NCBI GenBank assembly: GCA_001949185.1
Contig: BDGG01000002.1
Coordinates: forward strand, 1,257,851 to 1,321,850
Length of the DNA: 64,000 nucleotides
Source: Ramazzottius varieornatus
Lineage: Eukaryota > Tardigrada > Eutardigrada > Parachela > Ramazzottiidae
Direction of reading: 5' to 3'
The translations under genes were made by a program, and so were the position numbers. Numbering within the stretch: position 1 is the first letter of the stretch; each line of letters starts with the position of its first letter. Below the pieces are notes generated by a model. That model saw nothing but the letters and a program-made list of their open reading frames with translations. It had not been told where the DNA came from and made no database searches. Shown piece by piece: positions 11,821 to 23,953 of the stretch.

Positions 11821-13519
11821 TATAGGACTTTACGTAAATTAAGAAAAGTGCGAAATGCACCGCGTCCGACATGAGCGATAACGCGACACAACATTCGGTT
11901 GATTGAAATATATGGTGGTTTGAACGGAAGACCCGGAAATACAGTGCGGGAGCAACCAGGAAGGTACACAAAAACTCCGAAACTTATTAATTGACGTAAT
12001 CCCTGTTATATTCCCGTAGACTACTACGGCGGTCCTGTGTTATTTTATATTGTACCTACCTCTTCATTATTGTAGTCGTTGTGAATTTATGATAATTAAG
12101 TATATATACTCGAATGAGAGGAATATACATGTAGAACTTTCGACAAGAAATTACGACAGTTATGAGGTATATTCTACTTCCTCGTTCCAGCCAGTAATCA
12201 GAAATACGTGGTGGGTCCGTAGATTGCTCCTCTCTCGAGATGACTTTTTCCGTGATGGTTTTTTCCAGTTATGGTAATGGAAAATTTTCGTAAAGAGCAA
12301 AAACGCGCCAGTTACGAGAAGTGGAATCGCTGCATAAGTCACTGTCAGCACCGGGATCAGTAATTTTGACTACGATACGACTTTGATTAATACGATAAAA
12401 GTCATTCAAGTGCCCACTCGATAAAAGTCATTTGCACGGAATGGTCCGCGTTCAGTTCGGCTTCCATTCTATCACCACCCATCATCGTTATCAGTCCACA
12501 CCGTCCATCCGTTTCTTTAGTAGCATTCACCGAAGTCCTTTCAAGAGGCATTCTTGAAGGTTGGCTTCGCTAGTTTCTTTCCGTCAAATTTATATACGCA
12601 GTTCAAATCTTTCATGTTCATACCCACAGGTCTTCTTGACCCAGGATTGTCAGCATCACAGGTAGATTTAGCGAGGAGTATAGCCAAAGCGGGAGAGTAC
12701 CAGGTTCATGTTTCTCTTCTCCCTTCGTGTGGTTGTCTGGCTGTGCCCTGTCGTCTTTCGCAGGTTCCAACAAATCACAGTGGTCAAAGAATCAACGTGC
12801 GTTAATTATCAAAGATGAAATGGGGAATTATGTGTTGTACTTCTCTGAGAAAAACCTCAAGAGTCAAAACGGAAAGCCCTGCTGTCCAGAACACAAGCAA
12901 TCGAGCCTTCAACTGGACAAGTCAAGTGCTCATAAAGAGAAAAACATTGGATGAAAGAGCTAAAGCAGGAAATGACGCGCAAGAGCTTGCAAAGGAAGGA
13001 GATCAAGTCATCTCTGTAGACTTGAGAGCCAGCACCGCAGCTTCTCCTAGACTACAGGTCAGCAAGCTACATGACATTGTGCAAAAGCAGCAGCAGTAAC
13101 AGCAGGAAGAACAGCTAGAATCAGCAGGTCTGACTATCATCGTTCAAAACCAGAAGGCGCGCATATGCTTGGAATAAAAGCCCGAAACGTCACCGAAGTG
13201 CAGTACAATCTTTGCGCCAGTCGCAAAACCTAACATCTGCCAACATCACATGGAAGCAGTCTCCTTTGGTCGATCTTCAATGAGTTAATCTTCAGAAGGT
13301 CAAATGATGAGTAACATCCGCCCGCTACACAACAACCCATCCAACCCGATACATAATACGTCTAAAAAAAGTACCATGAGAAACGGTTGGAACGTGGGCA
13401 ACTAAACTGAACTAGATCCTTCATTCAAATGGCGCGCCTTATCTTTGTCACTGGCTGGATGAAGTGCGCTACTTAGGAAAACGATCTGGGCTAATTCATT
13501 TGCCGACGTTGCAATTTTC
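11821..13519. other. No recognised gene
   Basis: Open frames at about 12554-13099 (for example one ending in a Gln run near 13090) show no family resemblance. The 14-base CGATAAAAGTCATT occurs twice, near 12393 and 12420. Confidence 0.4.
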
Positions 13520-13693
13520 GTGCACGCACGAGGGGAAAGCATGGGACAATAAAAACCTTGGGACAGGCGGGAAGGACGGCAAAATGGAAATTCGACCGTG
13601 GAAAAGTGTCGAGAAGTGTGGCGTACGTACGTACGTGCTTCCATATCGCCGTAGCGAAAAGGCCTATCCCATAATTTCCAATCGTACGTGTAC
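13520..13693. repeat. MITE-like element M3, copy 2
   Basis: Terminal inverted repeats starting GTGCACGCACGAGGGG and ending in a GTACGTGTAC tip. The interior shares the GCGAAAAGGCCT block with the other M3 copies. Confidence 0.7.
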
Positions 13694-13774
13694 CGGTAAG
13701 CATTGAGCTTGCAAGAATAGTCATGATTAAAGTGAATCGACGTACCTCTGAGTTGCGAGTTCACGATCTCTTCG

Positions 13775-14068
13775 AGCTGTCTTCAGCCGCAACAGGCTTC
13801 TGATCCTTCATCACAGTGTCGTAGGTAGGAGGACCTTGACTAAAGGACTGGCTAACGGCCACGTTCCCTGCCAAGAACTCGCACAAGCGTACCGGAGACT
13901 CCCGTGTTGTCTTGGACTTTGCCCTGTTTTTCCCTTCACTGCCCTCAGAACACAGGTCATTCGAGCAGCCGGACGACCGGCCTTTGCATTTGGTGGTCTT
14001 GAGCTGTCTGGCACTTGGTCGTGACTTTGCTGTTGTTACGAAGCCCACCAGCGACTCCACCACCTAGA
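13775..14068 (-). CDS. Possible terminal exon with PPxY motif (uncertain)
   Basis: A minus-strand frame opens just after an acceptor-like TTTTTCTAG (about 14064) and runs to a stop near 13761. It is basic and Ser/Thr-rich, with four Cys and a GPPTYDTV stretch near the end, a PPxY-type WW-domain ligand. Another minus-strand open frame at 14427-14945 contains a Cys-rich stretch and a QPPY and could be an upstream exon, with the M1 copy at 14131-14359 between them. I do not recognise the protein, and neither exon is confirmed. Confidence 0.25.
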
Positions 14069-14130
14069 AAAACATCTAAGTAATAATTGTATCAATACAT
14101 GTGTATTATCCACATCACAGTATGAGTAAT

Positions 14131-14359
14131 CGGGCCGGGCGAAGCGAGGCCCTTCTTAGTCTGTCGAGATATCAATGGACGATCAGATTGTTGGAGCTTT
14201 CACGTATCGCAAACTCTGTATTGAAAATAAATGCGTACCTTGATCCGGGCAACAGAAATTTTTTATTCGCAACTGCAACGCAACGCAGTAGAAATGTGCG
14301 GCCTATAATCTTTTGCCTCCTTTGCTCGGCCTTCCCAGTGGTCAGAACCACTAGCTAGT
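14131..14359. repeat. MITE-like element M1, copy 3 (diverged)
   Basis: Shares both ends with 4897-5213 and 7808-8123: the GAAGCGAGGCCCTT end and the GGCC-TCCCAGTGGTCAG end. The middle is shorter and diverged. Confidence 0.65.
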
Positions 14360-14427
14360 ATTTATGGGTATGGTGACGCACACAGCACACTCGTGTGTTG
14401 ACGAAATGCTTGATATTCATGAAGCAT

Positions 14428-14545
14428 TACAGTGCGCCACCTACCAGCTCGAAATGGTCAACCTTCATAATTTGCTGTTGACCACCAGGCATATCTAAAA
14501 TTCCACCAAGATACAAAAATGTTTGGGCTAGGGCTACAATTTTTG
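14428..14545. repeat. Dispersed repeat matching 19608-19735
   Basis: The block beginning AGTGCGCCACCTAC recurs at 19608 in the same orientation, with clear similarity for about 110 bp. Non-coding, family unknown. Confidence 0.55.
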
Positions 14546-15301
14546 AAGAGGGAGTTTCCCTCAGTAATATGCAGGATGTGGATTCCCTTACTTCTTTGAT
14601 TCTGCTGCTTTTGGAAAAAGACGTCGAATCACTCGAACCCTTTGGGGGAACGAGATCACTTCCGGCTTGAGTTCGGTAGGGTGGTTGCATTCGACAAGCT
14701 TTGAAGGAGTCGCCCAGACAGCGATGACCAGGGGCAAAGTAGTTCTCGCAGATGTTATAGTCGACGGTGCGATTCGGTGGCGCCTGGATTGTGTTGCTCA
14801 TAATAACAGTCTGTAACCGGAAATTGGTGTATTCTTCAAAGCGCGCAGACGGTAGACCGCGCTCTTCACCGTCTAACAAACGTATCGTACGCGGAAGATC
14901 CCTTCTCTGAGCCTCTACGCCAGTTTGTCCACTTCTCCTGCACAAACAGAGGAAAAATTCAACACCGAGTCATTCCCTGGTTGCCAGCGTAGCTGGGAAT
15001 TTGTTCAGCTCGTTCCAAATCGCGCGTGGACCTGCCTATTTCTACGAAAACAGCGAACAAAGCTGTGCTGGGTTCGAACCTGTCAGTAGAAATGGGTAGC
15101 TGCGGCCCATTCTCAGTACAACTGACCTCTGACCAAATTGTTCCGGAAACTAGTTTTAAGTTTTAGGACCCCAAGGGCAAAGTTACGGCAAACTTACCGC
15201 ACGATGCCCTTTGATATTCCTAACAACTTCGGAAGCAAAATCGATTGTACTGGGAACGGGCCTCAGCTACCCAAATATCGTAAAAAAGGCCAGATGAGCT
15301 A

Positions 15302-15882
15302 TTAATATTAGGGTGATGCTATATGTACCCCTTAGAACCACGTTTGGCTACAGGCACCCCTATCACACCCCGTTTAGCTATAGGCACTCCGATTTAATTC
15401 ATTAATTCAAACACTTGGATGCGATATCACTATGGGCACTATGGTTATCACTATGGACACCCCTGTTTTTGAAATCAGTCTTTCCTTCGAAATTTTTGGG
15501 CCAGATGTACGCCGTGTTACAACCGAATGTACTGTGGTATCTTGACCACCCCGCTGTAGTAATCTTGCCCATGCCATTGTAGTAACTTTGTTGCAGCATT
15601 CGTACTATTTTGCTCGACTATGTCTGACAGTGGGGTTGTTGATGATAAAGCCAGTGACGAAAAACTTCTGCCATCTTCTGATGGCAAGAACGGTAAAGTT
15701 GATCCACCAGACGCTGATCATATCCATGTACCTGTTATCACGGAGGGCAAGGACCTTAAGGAAGAATACGACACCCTGTAGGGGTGCATTTAGCAAAACA
15801 GGAATTAAATGAGGGTGCGATGAGGGTGCCTATAGCCAAACGGGGTTTTTGGGGTGCCTATAGCCATTTCCTTAATATTGAT
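15302..15882. repeat. Inverted-repeat element with subterminal GGCTATAGGCACCCC repeats
   Basis: About 580 bp with terminal inverted repeats of about 110 bp (15302-15412 and 15775-15882). Each arm carries two or more copies of a motif like TTTGGCTATAGGCACCCC, a subterminal-repeat layout typical of non-autonomous DNA transposons where transposase binds. The interior has no recognisable protein. Confidence 0.75.
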
Positions 15883-16061
15883 AAAAAGCCAGAAAAGTTG
15901 TCGGATTTCCGGCTGTTTGGACTGTTCTGTTTCATCCCAAAGGTTATTATAGTGTTTAGAAAATTATTGTATACGTGGTAGGAATTTTTTCTTCCAACAG
16001 TATTCGGTGGAGTCTCATGATCAGGTAATACATCTACAAGGACTGATTAATGGCCATGGGT

Positions 16062-16541
16062 GTACATGTGCGGTGGAAAAATATGGGACAGTGAAAAGGA
16101 TGGGACAGGCCGTTTCGCTATGGCGGCACGGAAGCACGTACATGGCTGATTCTCTCCAATAGAGTCCGGAAAAAGTTTTTGCATCAGTTGATTGTCAATC
16201 AATACCAGTGACGTTTTCGCACGACGCGGAAGTTTTGCATTTTTATTCGCCACGTGGTCAAGCTTGCGACTTCCAGTTAGCACGTGTCTCTGTGGCTGCT
16301 TTATCGAAATCGTACGTCTTCGGATTTGGCACAGCAACCGGCTGTACGTGTAAGACACACGTATGAGCCCGAAGCGCAGGCGATTTTGCCGGGAATAACG
16401 GGATTGCTAGTTTTAATGTTTCCAGTCTCTACTCTCCAAAAATTTTTTTGAAGACTTTTCCACGGTTGGAATTCCATTTTGCCATCCTTTCCGCCTGCTC
16501 CATAATTTGTACTGTCTCATAGTTTCTTATCCTACGTGTAC
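16062..16541. repeat. MITE-like element M3, copy 3, split by about 280 bp
   Basis: The left part (16062-16160) and right part (16445-16541) together make a normal M3 element of about 200 bp. The sequence between (about 16161-16444) is foreign to the family and looks like an insertion. Confidence 0.65.
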
Positions 16542-16568
16542 GGCCAGCGGCGATGGTGCGTTACAAGT

Positions 16569-16768
16569 GTACACGCACGACGGGAAATTATCGGGCCAGT
16601 AAAAATTGTGGGACCAGGCCTTTTCGCTACGGCGGTACGGCAAGCACGTAACCGATTCACAGTAATGCACTTTTGGACACTTTTCGACGTTTGAATTTCC
16701 ATTTTGCCGTCTTTTCCGCCTGGTCTCATAATTTCTACTCGCCCCATAATTTCCCGTCGTGTGTGTAC
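16569..16768. repeat. MITE-like element M3, copy 4
   Basis: A clean 200-bp copy with tips GTACACGCACGACGGGAAAT and its complement, placed 27 bp after copy 3. Confidence 0.8.
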
Positions 16769-18428
16769 TTCAAAAGGTGCGCGAGGGGTAATTTGAGTTG
16801 ACTTTATCTCGGTTGACTATGTGGTGCTTGTCTGGCTCGGCTAGGAACGTCATACAGTAATTTATGACTAGTAATTTTCTGCATATCAATGGAAAGTAAG
16901 CCAGGCCAACAATCGCTCAGATCACATATCACATATTGCTTCCTCTCGAACTTTGGTTGCGAATTTGACAGATATAAAGACCCATCAAATACAATATCCC
17001 ATCGGTCCAAGAAAGCCCCAACTACCAAAGTGTACAATTTTCAACAGCCCCATCATTTCAAGCCCTTGTCTAATAAAGCTTTCGTCAACCGTGTTTCACT
17101 TCACTGTATCACGCTCCATACTGTATCGGTTGTTCACCGATTGTTTTTTCCTACAATGACAGTTCTAGTGCATGTTAGGGAGACCCTGATGGAAGGCAAT
17201 AAAGGAACCTACGGTGTTCGTGAGCTCTGATGAACATGTCCCATCCTCCTTTGTTCTGCGGCTCCTCGACTTGTTAAACCGCTTCGAACTTCTGGCAACA
17301 AGCCCGTCGAAGCATTCGATTGCAAGATGGGTAGATACCCCTTGTCATCAGCAGCAGACTCGCTGCTTCTCGTCTCAAAGGTGCGTGAGCTGACCGAAGA
17401 GGTCTCCGCGAAAGAAAACGATGAGGTGGATGAGGAAGCACTGGACAAGCTGGGAGAGACCGACGAAGACTTGGAGATGGTCGAGCTGCTTTCGTCAGCA
17501 TTGTCCGACTGTAATTTCGTGGAGGGCTCTACATAACAAGACCAACGAGAACATCAATATATGCACGATGGGATTTCATACATATGCCAAATCATGACGT
17601 TTTCTAGTTCTTAATACATTCACGAATATTAAAGTGTGTTTTTGAGCAATTCTGAACGGTTCATCTGACTATCGGGACTAGACGTACCAGCCTGAGAGAG
17701 CAAGAGGTGTGGCTGAAAATGGGAAGAGGGCTGGTCGGCCATTCAGCTGTGGTCGAATCAGTCAAAATGAGCGGTGCATGTTGATGGATGTCCGAATGTT
17801 ATTTCCGATGGCGCTTACAATAATTGGAAGATGGAGCGAATGTCCTGTGCAGCGGGCTCTCCCTTTCCTTCGGCTCAGCCCCGCAATCTGCAACACATCA
17901 AAACGGAGCTTCTGTCAATGTTCCATGCCGCCACCGTGAATTCATCGGAGACCTCGTCGGAAAAAAACCCAGCGTGTGATACGAGAACGACAGGAGGAAA
18001 CTAGGACAAACGCTGTGTACCGGCTGGCACTACACAACTAGTCCTACATAATAAACCACACAAACCACTGACCTTACAGTACGAGCAAGCCAGCCTTTAA
18101 AGTTTACCCATGAACGGAGGGACATTCGATATATCGAGCTGAGTAAGGCCCATGATGCTGAGTTAAAGTTAGACCAACGAGACGGCGAAAGCGCTTGAAC
18201 GATCGACGAGCTTTTACAAGTAGGCTAACCTTCAACAGCGAGCTCGAGGCTACAAGTCTCACTCTAGCCGCACTAAACACTCGCCAGTGTTTACAGCCAA
18301 AGCATATAACCAAACACGTACCCCAAAGAAAAGGCCGGAAGGAGATACCATTTCTCCATTTGTCAGCGTAAACATACCTCAGCCACAGAAACACACTCAC
18401 GCTGACGCATTTTCTAGTACAGTAGTAC
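16769..18428. other. Mostly unrecognised; possible acidic C-terminal exon at 17261-17536
   Basis: The frame 17261-17536 ends at TAA and encodes an acidic stretch rich in Glu and Asp (about residues 45-80) with codon choice unlike random sequence. It could be the last exon of a gene whose upstream part is gone. A frame at 17709-18004 is also open. Neither resembles a family I know. Confidence 0.25.
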
Positions 18429-18593
18429 AGTACTGTATTCCCCCGATATCTCCGCGAAGCTTGATACCCATGGCGCCACCTACGAAACGTACATGACGTA
18501 CGGCAGATAGGCGCGCATGTACGGATGACGTACTTCCTTCAGGTGGCGCCACGAGTAACGGGATTCGCGAAGATATCGGGGGAATACAGTACT
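18429..18593. repeat. Palindromic MITE-like element (165 bp)
   Basis: Arms of about 54 bp start AGTACTGTATTCCCCCGATA and meet in a GGCGCCACCT block. It lies only 13 bp before the next element. Confidence 0.8.
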
Positions 18594-18605
18594 TGGGTAT
18601 TTCCC

Positions 18606-18764
18606 TACGAGGGAAAAGTTGTAAAGTTAGCCGGCGTAGGCCGAAGTTGTAAAGTTAGCCGCATCTTATAAAGCTTAGGCCTTTTGATGGCCTACTTCTA
18701 TTATTGGGTGGCTAAACTTACAACTCCGGCACCACCCGGCTAACTTTATGACTTTTCCCTCGTA
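18606..18764. repeat. MITE-like element with TACGAGGGAAAAG tips
   Basis: 159 bp with inverted ends TACGAGGGAAAAGT..AAAGTTAGCC. Related half ends occur at 53404-53440, 54115-54147 and 63856-63895. Confidence 0.75.
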
Positions 18765-21297
18765 CTTAAACAGCTCGCATCTCAGAAGCTTATCATGAAG
18801 TACCTTGACCATCCAGCACAGTATATGTTTCCAATGCCAAAGGTGATCTTGGACAGATTCTAGGTTGTCCAAGATAAGTAATAACCGGATATATAATCCC
18901 GATAACACATAAAAAGGAGAGAAAATGAGCAACACAAGTGCCGGCAAGCAAACAAACTTGGTTTGTAGAAACTTTTGCTCGGTTTTTTAGAAATGCGGTT
19001 TTTGGTCGAAATTCCGACTTGAACGTTTTGTAGCATCAGATTGTAGAGAAAAATTCGGGCTTTAGGATGATCCTGTACGACAGTTTCGCCACGAAATGGC
19101 TGGATTACAGTACGATGAGGAAACTGCGGTATTTGGAAGACGCGCTTTTTTCCCTTGGGACGAATGCGAGTTCTGCGCTTCATAGACATGCCGCGTGCCG
19201 TTGTCGTACAAGTGCTGAATCTCTGGCGGGGGTTCTAGGGCAACACATCTGGACCGGGGCTTAATATTACGTGTACCGATGACGTGTCACGGCACGGTCA
19301 CGAAGCACCGCAATACTGGACCCTGGTCTACTTTCTCCCATAGTTCTGTACCCAAATGTTGGATACGGAGTCTTCTGAGCCCATTTTAACCCGTTAAATC
19401 ACTACAAGAAGGTACCTGTGCACTCGGTTGTCCACTTGAACGAAGGCGTCTTTTCTTTAACACCTTGAGCACGACGCGATTTCGTGCTTTCAGAATACGC
19501 TGAGGGAAAGTCACTTTCGCCTGTTTTCAACTGGTCGAATCTGGAGGCGGTGCTAAACTAAGCCAATCACCACCTCGCCGATTGGCCAAAATTTGGGAGT
19601 ATGATGTAGAGTGCGCCACCTACTAAGTCAAAACGGCTTAGCTTCATGATTTTTTCTTGACCACTGGGCAGATCTTTTCACGAATCTCAAACTGCCGTGG
19701 AGTACCAGAGTGCTTGGGCTTAGTCTACCATTTTTGTGGAGACTCTGGAGTAGCAGATTGCCTGGCTAGAAAATAATCTGTTAGCGTTGGTAAAATTCCA
19801 TCGGAAACGGAAAAAATTCCACATAGTTTTGCAGAGCCCCTTCCCAGTGCGAGTTTGTTGCAGTTTGGAAAGAAATTGATTCTTTAGGCAAACGAAAAAG
19901 AACTTGGAGCACAAGTTAAACGGGAATCTCGCTGCACACAAATGAGTGTGCGCCAGGAAAATGAGTTTCCCGCCCCGTGCCCAGGATGTTAACAATAGCG
20001 GTACACTCGAAAAACCCGATCTCTGTACTTAAATCGCGTTGTGTGCTAAGTAACACCTTCCCAAGTCTTGTCCATACAGCACCATATTATGAAGTAGACA
20101 TTGAACGCTCCGTCTCGGCAGATTCTAGCCTCATTTTATTGTTGAATCGATAACGAACCACTATAATCACAAAGACGGCATGTGCCAAGTCGATCTCTGT
20201 TCGTGGCGTTCTTCCCTTCGGTTTGACAATTAATGCGCAACACGAGAGAACCCGAAGAAACTGCTCATCAATAAAAACCACGTGAATGGTTCGCCGAACT
20301 CAAACCCCTTTTACGGAAGACTGAATGTGGGACTCTTCGATCTATTAATGTGAAAAGTCAATGTGGGACTCTTCGATCTATATGCGCTGTAACATTGATC
20401 TTCTCACTTACGTCAGCGTAAAGTGTACTTTGTCTACTAAGCACATCTGACCTCGAGCAGGAATTCTACAGGATAGAAGTGGAGAAGCAGTCCCTCGTAG
20501 ACGTCGAGTCTTGTCCAATAAAGAAACGCGTCTGTCTTGCTGGAAAATGCTCGGATCCAGCCGGTATACTGTCGCATCACGAAACCAATCGACAGCAGCA
20601 GGACGGCAGTTCTTCGTAACCAAGACCTCATAGTCTAACTTAGGAACTTCACTGAGAGAACAAGCGGCTATCATGTGTTACTAATTGAAGAAAGCGAATA
20701 CTTTGCATATGCAATTACATGAGCTCACAAATACACTAGACTCGTCAGCCTAATCCTTACGGAACGCGGTGCGCACTTCGGACTTACGGTTTTTGCATTG
20801 TAAGGAGCCACCTTAGGGTGTACGAGGTGCTCGGAATGGCAGAAAATGGCTCCCGTATGCGCAACAACATTCCGTTCTTCGAGACATTCCGACGATCTCC
20901 GAATAACCGTCTTTTGTTCGGCAGGGAAGGGAAGTTCGGCGCGGCTTTCTCGAGCCCCATGTCTGCGGCGTTCAATACTGCCGAAAGGTTCCCGATAACA
21001 CATACATATCTTTACGCCAGCTCGTTTAACCAATCAAACCAGTCAAGTAGCCCTGCTGGACAGCTAGTAACGTCAGCAACATGCAGGCTGCAACAGAACT
21101 TTCAAAGTTCATTTTCGAAATTTTCAGTTTTCGATTTTGTTTCTGGAGTAAACTTCTTGACTTCTTGTGGTTGTCTTTCTTACTCAACTGCATCATGCAG
21201 TAACTGCAATAGGTTATCGTCAGCCCTAACTTTCCATTTGTTTCATCATAACTCCTGAGCCCGTTGACCGTTCTCCAAAACTTGAATTTCCAGATGG
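18765..21297. other. No recognised gene; repeat match at 19608-19735
   Basis: Open frames up to 146 codons (for example 20818-21258) show no domain. The segment 19608-19735 matches 14428-14545. A 22-base block, AATGTGGGACTCTTCGATCT plus two bases, occurs twice at 20326-20385. Confidence 0.4.
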
Positions 21298-21333
21298 GCT
21301 TTACATCACGCTTTACATCACGCTTTACATCAC
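21298..21333. repeat. Tandem repeat, 3 x 12 bp
   Basis: Three perfect copies of GCTTTACATCAC. Confidence 0.9.
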
Positions 21334-21342
21334 AAAACAATT

Positions 21343-21411
21343 GGCAGCCGGCCGAAAGCGGCAATGGGCAGCTCAATTAAGAGGACTTTGCCGCTTTTTC
21401 GGTCGGCTGCC
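21343..21411. repeat. Hairpin with 22-24 bp arms
   Basis: GGCAGCCGGCCGAAAGCGGC at 21343 pairs with its near complement at 21388-21411 around a 23-base loop. It directly follows the 3 x 12 bp repeat. Confidence 0.75.
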
Positions 21412-22894
21412 GACTATTTTGTCCATGCCAACAGTCAGGCCAGTAGCCATTATGAGAATCTAACAGAAATCGGTTTCAGAAACATTTTTAGAGTAGGATT
21501 TCCCGTCGGGGTGCTGCCTTTGATATTCGCTTACAGGTGCATGCAGGGGTGGAGGAGGCAACATGGACGGAGCCACAGTTCGCGGTCCCTGTGCCCCGAC
21601 CCGTAGGCTAGACGCAGAACCTGGCTGGGTTTGCAACGAGGCCGTGTTGCAGTTTAGGGAGCACTCATCAATGAAGTCAGATACCCAGGGACGAGTGATG
21701 AGTCCACGAAGCCTGACAGCAACGTTATGAAAGCCGACGGATTGCTTGAATTGCCTAAGAAGGGAGGGGATAGTAAGTAAGGTCTTTACCATATCTGTCG
21801 TTATTTATGGATGCCCCCTTGCTCCTGGATTATCTAATTTTCCGTAAGCTGCTTTTACATGTTTATCTTTTTTTTGCCTACAGCAACGGCTGTCCGGAAG
21901 AGGCTACCTTAGCGCCAGGAAGAGGTGATAGCACAGACGGTCCTGCGTGGATGCTCAGCTGAAAACAGCCGTTCTGTGGTAAACCGTAACAGGCAATGCA
22001 CGAAGAGACACATAACCTGTTTCCGTTCTCAGCGATAACAAGATATTTCGGAAGAGCAATGATGGAAATCAGAACAGAATCGAAGAGGCACTGTTGTACT
22101 AAAGAAAATCTCATCGGAAATTTTGAAATTTCCGAAGAGCGGTAAATTTTTACCGGAAACCAATCAAGGTCTCTATGTTGGGACGTTAATCAGCCGACGA
22201 CAATGTGCCAACCTGATCTACTCGACTCGAACGATGAGTGCAAGCGTGGCTTTGCTCCGAGTTCAGCGAGTGTGTGTCACGAGGTTTTACTTGGCCTATT
22301 TACGGCACACCACGTGACTTCGTCTTGCGCAAATCCCATCTGTACTGTGCTGGCAGCTTCTTGCAGGTTGTTCGCTCGCTTCGGCCCTCCGTCCAGTGCT
22401 CAATGTTGAGCTTTTTGAATGATGCAGCTTTCATGGTCATGAAGTAGGATGTTTATTAACAATGTTTCTATGCTTGCGGCTGGCAGATGCCCGTGCCGTA
22501 AAGAAGAAAGACTTTGTTTCCTGTGTAATTCGGTCGATTGAAGGCGTACACACGCTCCAAACCTAATCCAATTTCTCCGGTGAACAGACTGTATACACAA
22601 GTGGCGGCGCGGCGGCGCCACATAATAGCAAGTCTCAAGTTCAGCTACAAAAGCAGATCGTGCCATATTTTGCAGCAAAGCTGCCCTTGTGTAAGATGTT
22701 AAAAAACGGTGACCTAGTGCAATGTTGCTTGCAGTAGAAACAATTTGTTCTCCGTAACAATGTTGGACTCTGTCGCCCAAACGCAATGAAAAATCGCCAT
22801 TCCTAGAATTGTCTCTGAGGTTAAAATGCACTTCGGTCTGGATTTCTTTGAACTCTTTGCCAAGCACGGTCATGTCTTTACCCTGGTCTTCTCC
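21412..22894. other. No recognised gene upstream of the first astacin-like gene
   Basis: Open frames exist on both strands without domain resemblance. Confidence 0.4.
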
Positions 22895-23953
22895 ATGTGG
22901 TGTTTCTTGTTTCACACAGGTTCTTCCTTCGTCATCAATTCAGACTCACAACGGTATCGCACCTGGCCAAACGGGATTGTAAACTTCATATTACCACCGA
23001 ACGAATATAGTGAGTTTCATTCCCAATTTTTCTGTCACAGTGCTATCTCGAAAAGCCGGTGTACTGTTCATACGTGCCTTATCAGATGCTCAAGAGGAAG
23101 GAGTGATACGTCAGGCGATGCAGCAGATCCAGAACGACATGAGCGGATGTGTTCGTTTTCAGGAAGTCTTTCGACCAACGACGCCAGGTCTTCGCTACAC
23201 TGTCATCACACACAACGGCGGACTTTCTGGGTACACAAACCGAGGAACGAGTTTTGATGTGCTATTGTGGTCGGTATATTCACCCCCTCATGAAAAAGCA
23301 TGTCCTTTGCAGAGTGGGAGGGCAGTCCTGTTATGCCTTTCCTGGGATGGTAGTTAGCCAAACTGGTCAAGGGCAGTTTATGGCCATGCAAGGGGGAACC
23401 AACGGATGTCTGGCTAGTCCACGACAAGCTATGCGGCTGCTAGTAAGCCTACTGGGTCTTCGAAGCGAGCACAATAAGCCCAACAGGTGGTTTCGAAAAG
23501 TACTGTATGGTGATCACCTTTCATGCCCCTGAGTGTCCAAGCAATTTTTTGCAGAGACAATTTCATCCAGATCAATCAAGCCAACCTCAATGCCGGTATC
23601 AGTACTGAAATGGTTCTTTACACAGTTCCAGAGCTCTGTGTAGATTCAATTTGTTGCTTGCAGTTGCAATGGGAAATAACATTTTCAACATTTATGATGC
23701 CAGCAAATCTTTGTCCGACTCGGGGTTCGACTATAACTCAATCACGCTACCGGATTCGCAGACTGTCTATTCTAATAACGGCCAACCGACGATTGTCTCG
23801 AGAACCGGCACACCTTTCCAGAATCCCGGCAGACTTAGTCCTCAAGACTGCCAGGCGCTGCGCTACATGTACAACTGTAATATTCAGTGCAACGGCGAGT
23901 CAAACGGGTCAAACGGTACGCTGTCCAACTTCGCCTCTTTTTACTGCCAGTAA
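22895..23953 (+). CDS. Astacin-fold protein 1 with zinc site lost (predicted inactive)
   Basis: Five exons, 22895-23009, 23086-23230, 23313-23486, 23555-23595 and 23664-23953, all with GT-AG introns and consistent phases, give 254 aa. After a short hydrophobic start come the RTWPNG N-terminal signature of mature astacins, VIRQAMQQI, the four fold cysteines (SGC, QSC, NGC, and DCQ..YNC), and EHNKPNR, which in active astacins directly follows the zinc motif. Where HExxHxxGxxH is expected the protein reads RLLVSLLGLRS, so the three zinc His and catalytic Glu are all replaced. The Met-turn SxMHY is SITLP. It is therefore probably a secreted non-catalytic astacin-like protein. An upstream in-frame ATG at 22826 is possible; I preferred 22895 because a hydrophobic start then leads the protein. 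It is the tandem neighbour of the gene at 25367 with the same changes. Confidence 0.8.

Noticed and set aside
20818-21258. 146-codon plus-strand frame
   Set aside because: No domain, no splice context, and an overlapping minus-strand frame is equally open; judged chance.
23313-23486. Possibility that an active HExxH zinc motif was missed in another frame or exon
   Set aside because: The EHNKPNR segment that always follows the motif is in the same exon and frame directly after RLLVSLLGLRS, and the intron-free match in the second gene is identical in layout.
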